64,000 nucleotides of DNA from Akkermansia muciniphila (GCA_945861535.1 CAMAUZ010000001.1:1-64000), one strand, 5' to 3'. Counted from the stretch's first letter, positions 17,933 to 26,805 are shown. Notes: generated by a model from the sequence alone, not told the origin. A program made the numbers and translations.

Positions 17933-18604
17933 CTACGGTTGCAGCACCTTGATCTGCACGTTGCGGAACTCGACGCCGGAGCCGTGATTTTGCAGGCCGA
18001 TCACGCCTTTGCGCGCGCGGTCGCGCAGCGCGGGCGTGGCGTCCATGTCGGCGGCGGCCACTTCCCCGCCGTTGAACACGACGCTCAGCTTTCCGCCGCG
18101 GCAGGTGATTTCAAAATGGTTCCACTGGTCGGTGCCGCGGTATTTCGGTTTCGTCGGTGCGACGACGCCGTAGATGGAGCCGCTGAACTGGTAGGGCTTG
18201 ATCTTGCTGACATAGGTCGGACCGGTGTCGTCGAGCATCTGGATTTCCACGCCGGCGGTCCACGGCTGTTCCTTTTCCTTGAGCGGCGGCACGCGCAGGA
18301 ACACGCCGCTGTTGCCGTTGGTGGGAATGCGCCACTCCAGGCGCAGCACGAAGTTTTCGTATTCCAGTTTGGTCGCCAGCCAGCCCTGCCCGTTCTTGGC
18401 GACGAGCACGCCCTCCTTGAACGACCACTGGTCGGGCGCCGGTTGTCTATATTCGCGGAGTTCCCAACCGGTGAGATCGCGGCCGTTGAACATCGGCGTG
18501 AAGCCCTCGTCGGCGGCGCGGAGCGCGGGTGCGGCGACGGTGGCGAACAACAGCGCGGCGGCGGCGAGGGGGAAGAAGCGGCGGACGGAGACGACGAGAT
18601 TCAT
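17933..18604 (-). CDS. DUF1080 (3-keto-disaccharide hydrolase-like) secreted protein
   Basis: 223 residues with a signal peptide (FFPLAAAALLFATVAAPALRA). The DUF1080 concanavalin-like fold shows FTPMFNGRDLTGWELREYRQ, WSFKEGVLVAKNGQGWLAT, RLEWRIPTNGNSGVFLRVP, VEIQMLDDTG, WNHFEITCRGGKLSVVFNGG and KGVIGLQNHGSGVEFRNVQI. These are hallmark segments of the family, some members of which hydrolyse 3-keto-glycosides or bind glycans. Length is normal for a single-domain member. It is extracytoplasmic and probably takes part in polysaccharide use with the neighbouring PSCyt proteins. Confidence 0.9.
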   Translation of the reverse strand: MNLVVSVRRFFPLAAAALLFATVAAPALRAADEGFTPMFNGRDLTGWELREYRQPAPDQWSFKEGVLVAKNGQGWLATKLEYENFVLRLEWRIPTNGNSGVFLRVPPLKEKEQPWTAGVEIQMLDDTGPTYVSKIKPYQFSGSIYGVVAPTKPKYRGTDQWNHFEITCRGGKLSVVFNGGEVAAADMDATPALRDRARKGVIGLQNHGSGVEFRNVQIKVLQP

Positions 18605-18689
18605 GAAGTGGTGGGTTTGATTATTTCAGCGCGGCATTGGTCGGCGGCAGGTTTGACGCGGTGCGATGAGTTGTCAAATCACCGCGCCT

Positions 18690-18825
18690 GTGGGGCAGGC
18701 ATCCTTGCCTGCCAGTTCGGGCGGCATCCCTGCCGCCCGTTCCTGCCGCTGGCGCGGGCCGGCACACTCGCAGAGATACGGGGCAGGGATGCCCCGTAAC
18801 CGTCAGGCTGGAAGCCTGACCCACA
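18690..18825. repeat. 'ggggcaggcatccttgcctg' repeat, diverged copy
   Basis: The left arm matches the inner arm of the elements at 8964-9230 and 23459-23723. The right arm has diverged to cgtcaggctggaagcctgac, still a small palindrome. It lies between the DUF1080 and J-domain genes. Confidence 0.75.
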
Positions 18826-18835
18826 CAAGGCGCGG

Positions 18836-20005
18836 CTACTTCTCAAACCGCCGCATCATCGAGCGATACGCCTGGTTGAGTTTCTTGGTGTATTCCTCGG
18901 CCTTGGCCAGCTCGGCCGGCGCGGCGTTGGTGAAAAAGTCGGGATGATTTTCCTTCAGCAGCTTCCGGTAGGCGGCCTTGATTTCCTCGGCGGAGGCGTC
19001 GCGCGACACTTCGAGCAGCTCGTGATCGAACGGCTCGCGGGGTGGGCGCGGCGGGGGCGGGGGCGGCGGGGGCTTCGGCGCGGCGGGCTTGCGCGGACGG
19101 AAGCCCGAGGAGACGCGCTGCATCTGGATGCGACCGTTCTCGACGCCCACCACGCGATAGGTCGCCCGGCAGCGCGGGCATTGGATCGAGATATTTTCCG
19201 AAGCGATCAGCACGCGCAATTTGAGGGAACAACCGCCGCACAAAAACACCACGCGCCGGCCGCGGATGCGATTGGCGGGGTCGGGACCGGGATTGCGCGG
19301 CGGCGCTGGTTCGCGGGGGTCGTGCGGCCACCGCCGCCCGGTCATCTCCTCGCGCAAGGTGCTGGTGAGGCTCAGTCCCGTCGGGGGCGAGGTGAGGAAC
19401 AAAATCCCGTCGAACAACTGCAACTGCGGCACGGTGCGGCTGTGCGTGAAGCCGCGGATGCGCCGGGCGATTTCGTCGTAGGCCACGCGGCGGCCCTCGG
19501 CGGCGAGCAGATGGAGCACCTCGGCGACGACCTCGCGGTCCAGGCGTTTCCATTGCAGCCATTGTCGGAAAAAGCCCGCCGCCAGGTTCAGGAGATGCGG
19601 CCCGAGATAGAGCAAGCGCGTACACAGGCCGCCGAGCAGACCCAGCGTTGCGAACGAGCCGGCGCGGGAACGCCAGTTGATCTTCCCGAACTGGCTGAGA
19701 TTGATCGCCGTGCTGCGGGCATTGCCGACGAAGAGCGCCACCAAAAACAACGCGCCCAGCAGCACCGCGCTCGAGGTGGAATGCTGGTACCGCAAGGCCA
19801 CGCCGAAGTTGTGGCGCGCCACCGCGACGAACTGCTCGAAGCCGAGCAGGATCAGCCACGCCAGAAACCACGCCGTGCCCGTGACCAGCAGCAGGCCGAG
19901 GATGACGTGCGTGACGGCGATCGTGAGGTTCGCCGCCGCGCGCGCCCGGACCTTGCGCTCCAGCCAGTGGCGCACGCGCGTGAATTCGATCTGGCTGGTG
20001 GACAT
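18836..20005 (-). CDS. Membrane-anchored J-domain protein
   Basis: 389 residues. Two hydrophobic segments (about 25-60 and 80-100) anchor the N-terminus. A central cysteine pair module (FLCGGCSLKLRVLIASENISIQCPRCRATYRVV) looks like a zinc-ribbon with two CxxC. A proline run (KPPPPPPPPRPPRE) leads to a C-terminal J-domain of about 65 residues with KAAYRKLLKENHPDFF, containing the obligatory HPD. It would stimulate a DnaK-type Hsp70 at the membrane. No dnaK is nearby, and the client is unknown. Confidence 0.82.
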   Translation of the reverse strand: MSTSQIEFTRVRHWLERKVRARAAANLTIAVTHVILGLLLVTGTAWFLAWLILLGFEQFVAVARHNFGVALRYQHSTSSAVLLGALFLVALFVGNARSTAINLSQFGKINWRSRAGSFATLGLLGGLCTRLLYLGPHLLNLAAGFFRQWLQWKRLDREVVAEVLHLLAAEGRRVAYDEIARRIRGFTHSRTVPQLQLFDGILFLTSPPTGLSLTSTLREEMTGRRWPHDPREPAPPRNPGPDPANRIRGRRVVFLCGGCSLKLRVLIASENISIQCPRCRATYRVVGVENGRIQMQRVSSGFRPRKPAAPKPPPPPPPPRPPREPFDHELLEVSRDASAEEIKAAYRKLLKENHPDFFTNAAPAELAKAEEYTKKLNQAYRSMMRRFEK

Positions 20006-20057
20006 GACGGCGGGTCGGAAACGGTTCTCCGCGCGTAACGCGCGCGACGGGAAGAGT

Positions 20058-21149
20058 TCAGTTCAACAGCCGGTACCAGTTGTCGCGCTGATGGGGTTCG
20101 TAGCCCAGTTCGCGGATGAGCCGCTGCATGTCGGCCACGCCCATTTTGAAAGTGGTGCCTGCCTGGCTGACGACGTTCTCTTCGATCATGATGCTGCCGA
20201 GATCGTTCGCGCCAAAACGCAGCGCCACCTGCCCGATGTCGAGTCCCTGCGTGACCCACGAACTCTGGATGTTCGGAATGTTATCGAGATAAATGCGGCT
20301 GAGCGCCTGCGTCCGCAGATACTCGTGCGCGCCGACGGTCGGGGCCTTGAGTCGCGTGTTCTCCGCCTGAAACGTCCACGCGATGAACGCCGTGAAACCG
20401 CCGCTCGCGTCCTGCTGCGCGCGGACTCGGTCCAGATGCTCGATGCGTTCCTCCACGGTCTCGACATGGCCGAACATCATGGTCGCCGAAGATTTCAGGC
20501 CGAGCCGGTGCGCGACATCCATCACGGCGAGCCAGTCGTCGCTCATGGCCTTGAGCGGCGCGATGCGCTGGCGCACGCGGTCCACGAGAATTTCGCCACC
20601 ACCGCCGGGGATCGAGCCGAGGCCGGCGGCATGGAAATCGGCGATGATTTTTTCCAGCGGCTCGCGGAAGACATCGCGAAAATGGATGAACTCGCTGGGG
20701 CTGAAGCCGTGGATGTTCACCGCGGGAAACTTCGCATTGATGTGCGCGAGCAGGTCGAGATACCACTGCTTGGTGAGCTTCGGATGATGCCCGCCCTGCA
20801 TGAGAATCTGCGTGCCGCCCAGCGCCACGGTCTCCTCGATCTTGCGGTCCATTTCCTCGTGCGTGATCACGTAGGCATCGTCGTCGCCAGCGACCCGGTA
20901 GAACGCGCAGAACTTGCAATAGACATTGCAAACATTGGTGTAATTGACGTTGCGATCGACGATGTAGGTGACGACCTCGTTGCCGCGGCCGTCGTAGGCG
21001 GCGGCTTTCGCCAGCTCGCGGCGGCGATGGGCAAGCGCGCCGAGTTCTTCGAGCGGCAGATGATACAGGCGCAGCGCCTCGGCGGGTGTGACGCGGCGGC
21101 CATCCCAGACGGCTTGGAGCAGGTCATCGAGCGAGGCGTCGTAGATCAT
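20058..21149 (-). CDS. mqnC: Cyclic dehypoxanthinyl futalosine synthase MqnC
   Basis: 363 residues. A radical-SAM cluster CNVYCKFCAFYR lies near residue 75, then GGTQILMQGGHHP, GFSPSEFIHF, GLGSIPGGGGEILVDRVRQRI and SSATMMFGHVET. These are diagnostic of MqnC, which cyclises dehypoxanthine futalosine in the futalosine route to menaquinone. It lies on the same strand and just downstream of mqnE and mqnA, so three pathway genes are clustered; mqnB and mqnD are not in this window. Confidence 0.94.
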   Translation of the reverse strand: MIYDASLDDLLQAVWDGRRVTPAEALRLYHLPLEELGALAHRRRELAKAAAYDGRGNEVVTYIVDRNVNYTNVCNVYCKFCAFYRVAGDDDAYVITHEEMDRKIEETVALGGTQILMQGGHHPKLTKQWYLDLLAHINAKFPAVNIHGFSPSEFIHFRDVFREPLEKIIADFHAAGLGSIPGGGGEILVDRVRQRIAPLKAMSDDWLAVMDVAHRLGLKSSATMMFGHVETVEERIEHLDRVRAQQDASGGFTAFIAWTFQAENTRLKAPTVGAHEYLRTQALSRIYLDNIPNIQSSWVTQGLDIGQVALRFGANDLGSIMIEENVVSQAGTTFKMGVADMQRLIRELGYEPHQRDNWYRLLN

Positions 21150-21201
21150 GGCGGGGAATCAAGCAGGGATTGGGGGAGAAACAAGCGCGGCGGTTGGCTG
21201 A

Positions 21202-21298
21202 GGAGCGCGGCATTCATGCCGCTTCAATGTGAGGCTCGCGGACGCGTGTGAAGCCGGCAGGGCATTCGGACGCTGAAGCGGCGTAAACGCCGCGCTCC
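21202..21298. repeat. Inverted repeat with 'cggcgtaaacgccgcgctcc'
   Basis: ggagcgcggcattcatgccg at the left pairs with gcggcgtaaacgccgcgctc at the right; each arm is itself partly palindromic. The same word family occurs near 9388-9412, 31314-31345 and 49311-49414. It lies between mqnC and mqnA, so the cluster may not be one unbroken transcript. Confidence 0.75.
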
Positions 21299-21332
21299 GC
21301 CCGCCACGCCATCGCCCGGCCCTTGGGCCATT

Positions 21333-22220
21333 TCATTCCACATACTGCGGATCAAAAACATGGTTCGTGACGTGTTTGCGCAGCAGTTCGACGAACTTCG
21401 CCAGTCCGCGTTTTTCATCCGGGCCGAGGTGGTAGTGGATGATCCAGCCGAGGTAATCCTTGCGGAAGTTGTAATCGTATTCCTTCCGCTCGCCGACGAT
21501 GGCATCCAGCTCGCGCAGGCCCGCGGCCTTGGCCTCGCGCAACTGCCCGCGCAGCTCGGCGCTGACGCGCCCGCGGCGCAACGCCCACACGGCATAGACA
21601 AACGGCAGTTGCGTCAGCTCGAACCATGCGGCACCAAGATCCCAAATCTGGTGCGGGTGCGACTCGCGGACGAAGTCGAGCGCCGGGTCGCCGATCAGCA
21701 GCACGGCGGGGAAAAAGGGCGCGTCGTGATAATTCGGCAGCGGCACGAAATCCGGCCGCAACCCGCGCTCGGCCAGCAGCACGCGCAACAGGTTCACGCT
21801 CGTGAGCGAGGCGGTGTCGCAGAAGATCTGCGTGATCTTTTCCAGCGGCTCGCGGTGCGCGAGGAAGACGCTCTTTACCTCGCCGAGCGACGCGACCGCG
21901 ATGCCGTCGAGGATGTCGTAGCCCTCGTGCAGCAACGCCTCGGTGACCGAGACGAGCGCCGCGTCGAGTGTGCCGTCGCGGAGCAGCTTCGCCAGTTCCG
22001 AGGGCGGCGCGAAGACGATCTGATCCTCGAGTCCACGCGTGAGCGGGACGGCGTTGAGATAAGGAACAGAACCGACGCGCAACGGCGCGAGCGGCACGGG
22101 GGGCAGTTCCTCGAGTTGTTCGATCTCACGCAGGCGCTTTTCCCACTCGGCCGGCGGCCGCGATTCGAGCGGACCGATGGGCAGCAGGCGGAGTTTGGGG
22201 AGTGGCTCGGGATCTTTCAC
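21333..22220 (-). CDS. mqnA: Chorismate dehydratase MqnA
   Basis: 295 residues from a GTG at 22220 that overlaps the mqnE stop codon (GTGA); an upstream frame extension lies inside mqnE and is not used. The family pattern is clear: RVGSVPYLNAVPLTRGL, LAKLLRDGTLDAALVSVTEALL, VKSVFLAHREPLEKI, LTSVNLLRVLLAERG and ALLIGDPALDF. MqnA dehydrates chorismate to 3-enolpyruvyl-benzoate, the first step of the futalosine menaquinone pathway. The N-terminal about 45 residues (Pro/Glu-rich) are extra compared with typical members. Translational coupling with mqnE fits their consecutive steps. Confidence 0.9.
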   Translation of the reverse strand: MKDPEPLPKLRLLPIGPLESRPPAEWEKRLREIEQLEELPPVPLAPLRVGSVPYLNAVPLTRGLEDQIVFAPPSELAKLLRDGTLDAALVSVTEALLHEGYDILDGIAVASLGEVKSVFLAHREPLEKITQIFCDTASLTSVNLLRVLLAERGLRPDFVPLPNYHDAPFFPAVLLIGDPALDFVRESHPHQIWDLGAAWFELTQLPFVYAVWALRRGRVSAELRGQLREAKAAGLRELDAIVGERKEYDYNFRKDYLGWIIHYHLGPDEKRGLAKFVELLRKHVTNHVFDPQYVE

Positions 22221-23392
22221 GCCGTGGCGAGATTGGCTTCGAGGGTGCGCGTCGCCGGACCGGCGGGCGCGGCGTCGGCGTTGGTGGCGGCGGATTGGTC
22301 CCACACCTTCACCGGTTCGTAAAACGTGTTGCGCTGGACCGGCACCTTGCCGGCCTCGCGGATGGCCTTGATCATCGCCGCCTCGGTCTGGGCCTGCGGC
22401 GCGGTCGCGCCGGCCATGTGGAAGATGTGCTCCTCGATGATCGTGCCGTGCAGATCGTCCGCGCCGTAGCTGAGCGCGACCTGCGCGAGCTTCAGACCGA
22501 GGCCGACCCAGTAGGCGGTGATGTGATCGAAGTTATCGAGGTAGATGCGGCTGACGGCGATGGTGCGCAGCGAATCAAAACCTGTCGGCGGATGCGGCAC
22601 CGCGATGCGATTATTTTCCGGCTGATACGGCAGCGGAATGAAGCCCGTGAAGCCGTGTGTCTCGTCCTGCAACGCGCGCAACTGCCGCAGATGATCCACG
22701 CGGTCGGCCACCGATTCGACATGGCCGAAGAGCATCGTGCAGGTGCTGCGACCGCCGAGGCGATGCCAGGTGCGATGCACGTCGAGATATTCCGCCGCCG
22801 ATTCCTTGCCCCGCGCGATGGCCTGTCGCACCTCGGGTTGGAAGATTTCCGCACCGCCACCCGTGAGCGAATCCAGCCCGGCGGCCTGCAATTCGGTGAG
22901 CGTCTCCACCACGGATTTCTTCGCCAGCCACGCGAGATGCAAAATCTCGATGGCCGTGAAGCACTTCAATTGCAGTTGCGCGTCGAGCGCCTTGAGCGCG
23001 CGCAGCATGTCCGTGTAATGCCGGAACGGCAGCGACGGATGCAGGCCGCCGACGATGTGCAGTTCCGTGATCCCCAGCCGCCGGGCCTCGCGCGCCTTCT
23101 CGACGATCTGCTCGATGGTCAGTTCGAAGCCATCCGCGTCGCGCTTCTTGCGCGCGAAGGCGCAGAACTGGCACGAGAGAATGCAGTAGTTCGAGTAGTT
23201 GATGTAGCGGTTGACGATGTAGCTGGCGCGGTTCCCGTTCTTGCGCTGCGCCACGAGGCTGGCGAGCACGCCGAGCGCATTCACATCGCGCGTCGCGAAG
23301 AGCCGCAGCGCATCGGCCTCATCGAGGCGCACCCCCGCCGCGACCTTGTCGAAGAGATCGGCCAGTTCACTGCGGTGGATCAAAAAATTCAT
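22217..23392 (-). CDS. mqnE: Aminofutalosine synthase MqnE
   Basis: 391 residues from ATG 23392 (MNFLIHRSELADLFDKVAAG); the frame is open 13 codons further upstream. A radical-SAM motif CILSCQFCAFARKK, then ITELHIVGGLHPSLPFRHY, GLDSLTGGGAEIFQPEVR and STCTMLFGHVES identify MqnE. It uses S-adenosylmethionine to join 3-enolpyruvyl-benzoate to the nucleoside part, giving 6-amino-6-deoxyfutalosine. It is the first gene of the mqnE-mqnA-mqnC cluster. Confidence 0.93.
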   Translation of the reverse strand: MNFLIHRSELADLFDKVAAGVRLDEADALRLFATRDVNALGVLASLVAQRKNGNRASYIVNRYINYSNYCILSCQFCAFARKKRDADGFELTIEQIVEKAREARRLGITELHIVGGLHPSLPFRHYTDMLRALKALDAQLQLKCFTAIEILHLAWLAKKSVVETLTELQAAGLDSLTGGGAEIFQPEVRQAIARGKESAAEYLDVHRTWHRLGGRSTCTMLFGHVESVADRVDHLRQLRALQDETHGFTGFIPLPYQPENNRIAVPHPPTGFDSLRTIAVSRIYLDNFDHITAYWVGLGLKLAQVALSYGADDLHGTIIEEHIFHMAGATAPQAQTEAAMIKAIREAGKVPVQRNTFYEPVKVWDQSAATNADAAPAGPATRTLEANLATA

Positions 23393-23458
23393 CAGCGGCG
23401 CAGACGCTAACAGGGACGGCGGGGGGAACAAGGAGCCAAATCCAGCAGCCGGTGAAGC

Positions 23459-23723
23459 GGGCGCAGCTTAGTTTCTTGCAACCTTCGGCAGGCACGGGTG
23501 GTGTGCTCGAGGCAACCTGCGGCGGCAGGCGCGCAGGCGGGGTGGGGCAGGCATCCTTGCCTGCCAGTTCGGGCGGCATCCCTGCCGCCCGTTGCCATGG
23601 CCGAGCGGCCCCGCGGAACCGGGAACACGGGGCAGGGATGCCCCGCCAACTGGCAGGCAAGGATGCCTGCCCCACCCGGTTGGTGCGGACGCCCAGCCGC
23701 GTGCAAGAAACTGCGATGCGCCC
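23459..23723. repeat. ~265-bp interspersed element, copy 2 (opposite orientation)
   Basis: The left end (gggcgcagcttagtttcttg, then tgcaaccttcggcaggcacg) is the reverse complement of the right end of the copy at 8964-9230; the inner inverted arms lie at 23541-23676. The 688-bp gap 23393-24080 also contains, at 23741-23875, facing gcgcatcttgacactgccc / gggcagtgtcaagatgcgcc arms. I see no gene there. Confidence 0.85.
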
Positions 23724-23740
23724 AGTCGGCCGAAACCGGG

Positions 23741-23875
23741 CGCATCTTGACACTGCCCCCGACTCGGCTGGCCACCCGGAGCGCCGATCTCCGATCCGGC
23801 GCGTGCTTGAGGGCTTTTCAATACCTGCCGGGTCGGAGACCGGCGCCCCGAGGGCAGTGTCAAGATGCGCCCGTC
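23741..23875. repeat. Inverted repeat 'gcatcttgacactgccc'
   Basis: The left arm near 23741 and the right arm ending near 23875 (gggcagtgtcaagatgcgcc) enclose a pair of phrase-repeat halves (gcgccgatctccgatccggcgc and gccgggtcggagaccggcgc). It is therefore another two-layer nested structure. Confidence 0.75.
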
Positions 23876-24080
23876 GGAATCCACCACGCAGCGAAGCTGG
23901 TCTTCGCTCTTGGGAAGTGTCACGCGACTCGTGTCGAGGCCGCGAATGGAACGTCGGGTCGCCAGCATGTCTTGCGTCAGCTCCCGCTGCTACCGGCGTT
24001 CCTGAGTCCGTAACGCGAGAGCACTGGAAGCGCCGCGAGCGCGGCCGGGACGCCCGGGCCGGCCAGGGCGTGGTTACGGT

Positions 24081-25592
24081 TTACCGGGCGAGGCGGAGGT
24101 GGGTGAGGCGGAAGCGGGCGCCGCGGGGTTCGTTGGGGAGGCAGGCGATTTCCCAGCCGTGGGCGGAGACGATTTGCTGGACGACGGCGAGGCCGAGGCC
24201 GGTGCCTTTTTGATTGGTGGTGACGTAGGGCTTGAAGATTTCCTGGCGCTTCGATTCGGGGACGCCGGGGCCGTCGTCGCGGATTTCGAGGGTGGCGGTT
24301 TCAGGGCCGGAGCGGGTGGCGGTGATGGTGATGTGGCCTTGCGGCCCGACGGCTTGGGTAGCGTTGAGGAGGAGGTTGAAGAGGGTCTGGCGGAGGAGTT
24401 GTTCGTCGGCCTCGATGGTGAGGCCGGAGGCGGGGGCGTCGAGGTGGAGGGATTTTTCCTCGAGGTCGTAGCTGAGGGCGCGGGTGACTTCGGCGATGGC
24501 GGCGTCGAGGGCGAGGGGGGTGCGGCGGACTTCTCGGGGGCGGGAGTAGTTGATGAATTCGTTGAGCTGCGCGGTGACGCGGTCGGTTTCGTCGAGGATG
24601 TCGCGGGAGCGGCGCTGGAGTTCGGGGGCGAGGCCGGGTTCCTTGGAGATCATCTGGGCGAGGCCGCGGATGATGTTGAGGGGATTGCGGGTTTCGTGGG
24701 CGAGGCCGGCGGCGGCGAGGTTCATTTCCTTGAGGTGCAGGTTGAGTTCGCTGGCGCGCACGAGGCGGAGCTGGAGTTCGGAGGATTTGACGAGGTTGCG
24801 CCAGGCGAGGCCCGCGGCGATGACGGAGATGGCGGCAAGGAAACAAATGATGCCGCGCTGCCAGAGGTCGCGGTCGAGGCTGGCGCGGAGGGAGCCGGTG
24901 GACATGGCGATGACGATGCTGTGGAGGCCCTGGCGTTGGATGAGGGATTGGTAATCGGCCTCGGTCATCCACGGCGGGCGCGGGGGCGGGCGCGGCGGGG
25001 AATTGGTGGAACTGCCGAAGCCAAACCACGAGCGGAAGGAGTTGGTGCCGGTGCCGCGTGGGGGTCGGTCATTCAATGTCTCACCCGGGGGGCGGGGCGG
25101 GCGGTTGGTCTCGAAGCCGGCGAAGAAGTCGCGCGTGACGATGATGGTGGGGTTGGTGGACGAAAGCGAATTCGTGGCGAGGCTGGCGCCGAGGTCGATG
25201 AGGTTGGCCATGAGGAGGCCGGCGTCGTCCCAGATGACGTGGTTGGGATCGACGGAGCGGGTGCTGAGATTGATGGGCGCGCCGGCGGAGGCGACGGTGT
25301 CGCCGGCGGCGTTGAGGAGGGCGACGGAGTTCAGTTCGCCGGGCGTGACGAGTTCAGCGAGGGCGGACTCGAGGCGCTCTTTGGAGACGATGCCGCCAAA
25401 GCGGCGCTGCGAGCGGACGACGAGGCCGAGCGTGGTGGTGATGTCCCGCCCGCGGTTGACAAGCGCGGCGCGGGCGGACTTGCGGACGGTGGCGTGTTCC
25501 GAGGACTGCCAGCCGGCGATCAGGAGCCAGACGGCGAGGAGCGCGCCGATGGTGAGGGCGGTGCGGCGGCGGGTGTGGGGGGCGTCGGTCAT
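24081..25592 (-). CDS. Membrane sensor histidine kinase
   Basis: 503 residues. TM1 is at about 14-28 (ALTIGALLAVWLLIAGW), followed by a periplasmic sensor region with a Pro-rich segment (about 170-210), and TM2 is near 247-265 (IICFLAAISVIAAGLAW). The HisKA domain holds the phospho-acceptor in GLAHETRNPLNIIRG. The HATPase domain has the N box NLLLNATQAV, G1 DDGPGVP and G2 GTGLGLAVV. It is an inner-membrane two-component sensor. No response regulator is adjacent in the window, so the partner is unknown. Two truncated copies of its first codons lie upstream (25639-25686 and 26075-26223), pointing to past duplication here. Confidence 0.9.
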   Translation of the reverse strand: MTDAPHTRRRTALTIGALLAVWLLIAGWQSSEHATVRKSARAALVNRGRDITTTLGLVVRSQRRFGGIVSKERLESALAELVTPGELNSVALLNAAGDTVASAGAPINLSTRSVDPNHVIWDDAGLLMANLIDLGASLATNSLSSTNPTIIVTRDFFAGFETNRPPRPPGETLNDRPPRGTGTNSFRSWFGFGSSTNSPPRPPPRPPWMTEADYQSLIQRQGLHSIVIAMSTGSLRASLDRDLWQRGIICFLAAISVIAAGLAWRNLVKSSELQLRLVRASELNLHLKEMNLAAAGLAHETRNPLNIIRGLAQMISKEPGLAPELQRRSRDILDETDRVTAQLNEFINYSRPREVRRTPLALDAAIAEVTRALSYDLEEKSLHLDAPASGLTIEADEQLLRQTLFNLLLNATQAVGPQGHITITATRSGPETATLEIRDDGPGVPESKRQEIFKPYVTTNQKGTGLGLAVVQQIVSAHGWEIACLPNEPRGARFRLTHLRLAR

Positions 25593-25638
25593 GCGGGAGG
25601 GAGGCGGGGGGGAGTAATTAGTGATTAGTAGTTAGTAA

Positions 25639-25686
25639 TTAGTCGGTGAGGAGCGTGCGGCGGCGGGTGGTGGGGTGGTCGCTCAT
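25639..25686 (-). pseudogene. Truncated copy of the kinase-gene start
   Basis: ATG at 25686 reads MSDHPTTRRRTLLTD then stop, matching the first 14 codons of the kinase at 25592 (MTDAPHTRRRTALT). It breaks off at a 'taattagtgattagtagtta' repeat (25615-25645). At 16 codons including the stop it is a fragment, not a gene. Confidence 0.7.
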
Positions 25687-25717
25687 ATTTGGTTAGGTGT
25701 GCGGAACTTCACCCACT

Positions 25718-25996
25718 CTAAATACTTAAGAAGACACGGATGACTATCGCCGTGCCTCCCGCGATCCCCGAAAGCGCGCCAATCAAAAAGCTCCATCGAA
25801 TGCGCGGAGTGCTGAGGAAAGCGCCGAGCACTAGAGCAATGAACGAAATCAGCAGAAACAACGGCATCAAATCCCGAACAATCCCTGCAACCCCCTCTGC
25901 TCCGCCGTTCCACAACGACATGGACAGTAGCGCAACCATCGCCGCAGCGGCTGAACTCGCCGCGTTTTTTCCTCGGAGTGTAATTTTAAGGTTCAT
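25718..25996 (-). CDS. Small hydrophobic membrane protein, unknown
   Basis: 92 residues from ATG 25996 (MNLKITLRGKNAASS); GTG 26005 is three codons earlier. Three hydrophobic stretches are visible: AAAAMVALLSMSL, LMPLFLLISFIALVLGAFL and WSFLIGALSGIAGGTAIVI. I do not recognise the family. Base composition is visibly less GC-rich than the surrounding operon, and the gene sits between two truncated kinase-gene copies. Confidence 0.5.
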   Translation of the reverse strand: MNLKITLRGKNAASSAAAAMVALLSMSLWNGGAEGVAGIVRDLMPLFLLISFIALVLGAFLSTPRIRWSFLIGALSGIAGGTAIVIRVFLSI

Positions 25997-26319
25997 GGCG
26001 AGCACGCCTAACTCGGACTGCGGTTTATCCGGCGTTGTTTTCCATGCGTGAGGTGCCGCAGGAGAATCTTATTTCGGCACCGGTTCGGTTTTGTAATCCG
26101 CCGGTTTCCTTTTGCGGATGAGGAGGGTTTCGAGGTTTGCCAGCCGGCGATGAGGAGCCAGACGGCGAGGAGCGCGCTGGTGGTGAGGAGGGTGCGGCGG
26201 CGGGTGTGTGTGGCGTCACTCATGGCTACGACTTGGGTTCAGCGAGATGGCCCACGCGAGGCCACGAGTGCTGCTCGGACACGATGGCCAGATCAGGTGC
26301 AGTGCATGGTTAGGCCGCA
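25997..26319. other. Gap holding a kinase/secretin fusion scar
   Basis: On the minus strand, 26223 to about 26135 matches the first about 30 codons of the kinase at 25592 (MSDATHTRRRTLLTTSALLAVWLL versus MTDAPHTRRRTALTIGALLAVWLL). It then switches at about 26120-26135 to the last about 20 codons of the secretin gene ending at 27370 (LIRKRKPADYKTEPVPK versus PIRKKKPADDKTEPTPK), in another frame. Bases 26224-26319 show no feature I can name. Confidence 0.8.
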
Positions 26320-26805
26320 TCATGACTGCCTCCTCGCTCGGTTCAGATCGTGAAAAATCGTGTCCGTGTCAACGAGCACATCGGCGAAATAAACTCGAAG
26401 CTGCTCAGCCCAAGCCTCAAGCCACAGACGTAAGGTGGCCTGTGGCGAGGCATCCGCAGGAACAGTCACTCGCGGATTCGGAAGTCCGCGAAACCTCGCT
26501 GCTTCGTAGATCCGAACCATGAACTGCCGCCCCTGTGCATCAATCGCCCAGCCGGCAGGCCGTTGGCCCTCCGGGAGCCAGACCAATGCCACCTCAACCT
26601 CTCGGTCACGAAAATCAACCGCAACCTCCACCGCGACGCGACGTGCGCGGTAAGAAAGGCGAAGCGTCAAATTCGTCTGCTCGATCACTGGCGATCGAAA
26701 TCCGTAATTGCGGCACAGAAAATCGAATACCTCTCGAATCGCGTTCGGAAAGTCTCCCGCTGGCATCTTGTCCATCCATGCATTCGGGTCTGCGGCGCGT
26801 TTCAT
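26320..26805 (-). CDS. Hypothetical protein
   Basis: 161 residues from ATG 26805 (MKRAADPNAWMDKMPAGDF); ATG 26775 is possible and the frame continues upstream to 26895. No signal peptide or membrane span. It is an alternating beta/helix chain (NLTLRLSYRARRVAVEVAVDFRDREVEVALVWLPEG). I do not recognise the family. Lower GC content than the flanking secretion operon suggests later acquisition. It shares strand and neighbourhood with the unknown gene at 26954-27262. Confidence 0.5.
   Translation of the reverse strand: MKRAADPNAWMDKMPAGDFPNAIREVFDFLCRNYGFRSPVIEQTNLTLRLSYRARRVAVEVAVDFRDREVEVALVWLPEGQRPAGWAIDAQGRQFMVRIYEAARFRGLPNPRVTVPADASPQATLRLWLEAWAEQLRVYFADVLVDTDTIFHDLNRARRQS

Noticed and set aside
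24099-25628. 509-codon plus-strand frame rich in Gly/Asp/Val
   Set aside because: Antisense to the histidine kinase; composition is the mirror of the coding strand with no motif.
26008-26223. 71-residue protein starting like the kinase
   Set aside because: The second half is out-of-frame secretin 3' sequence; it is a recombination scar, not a gene.
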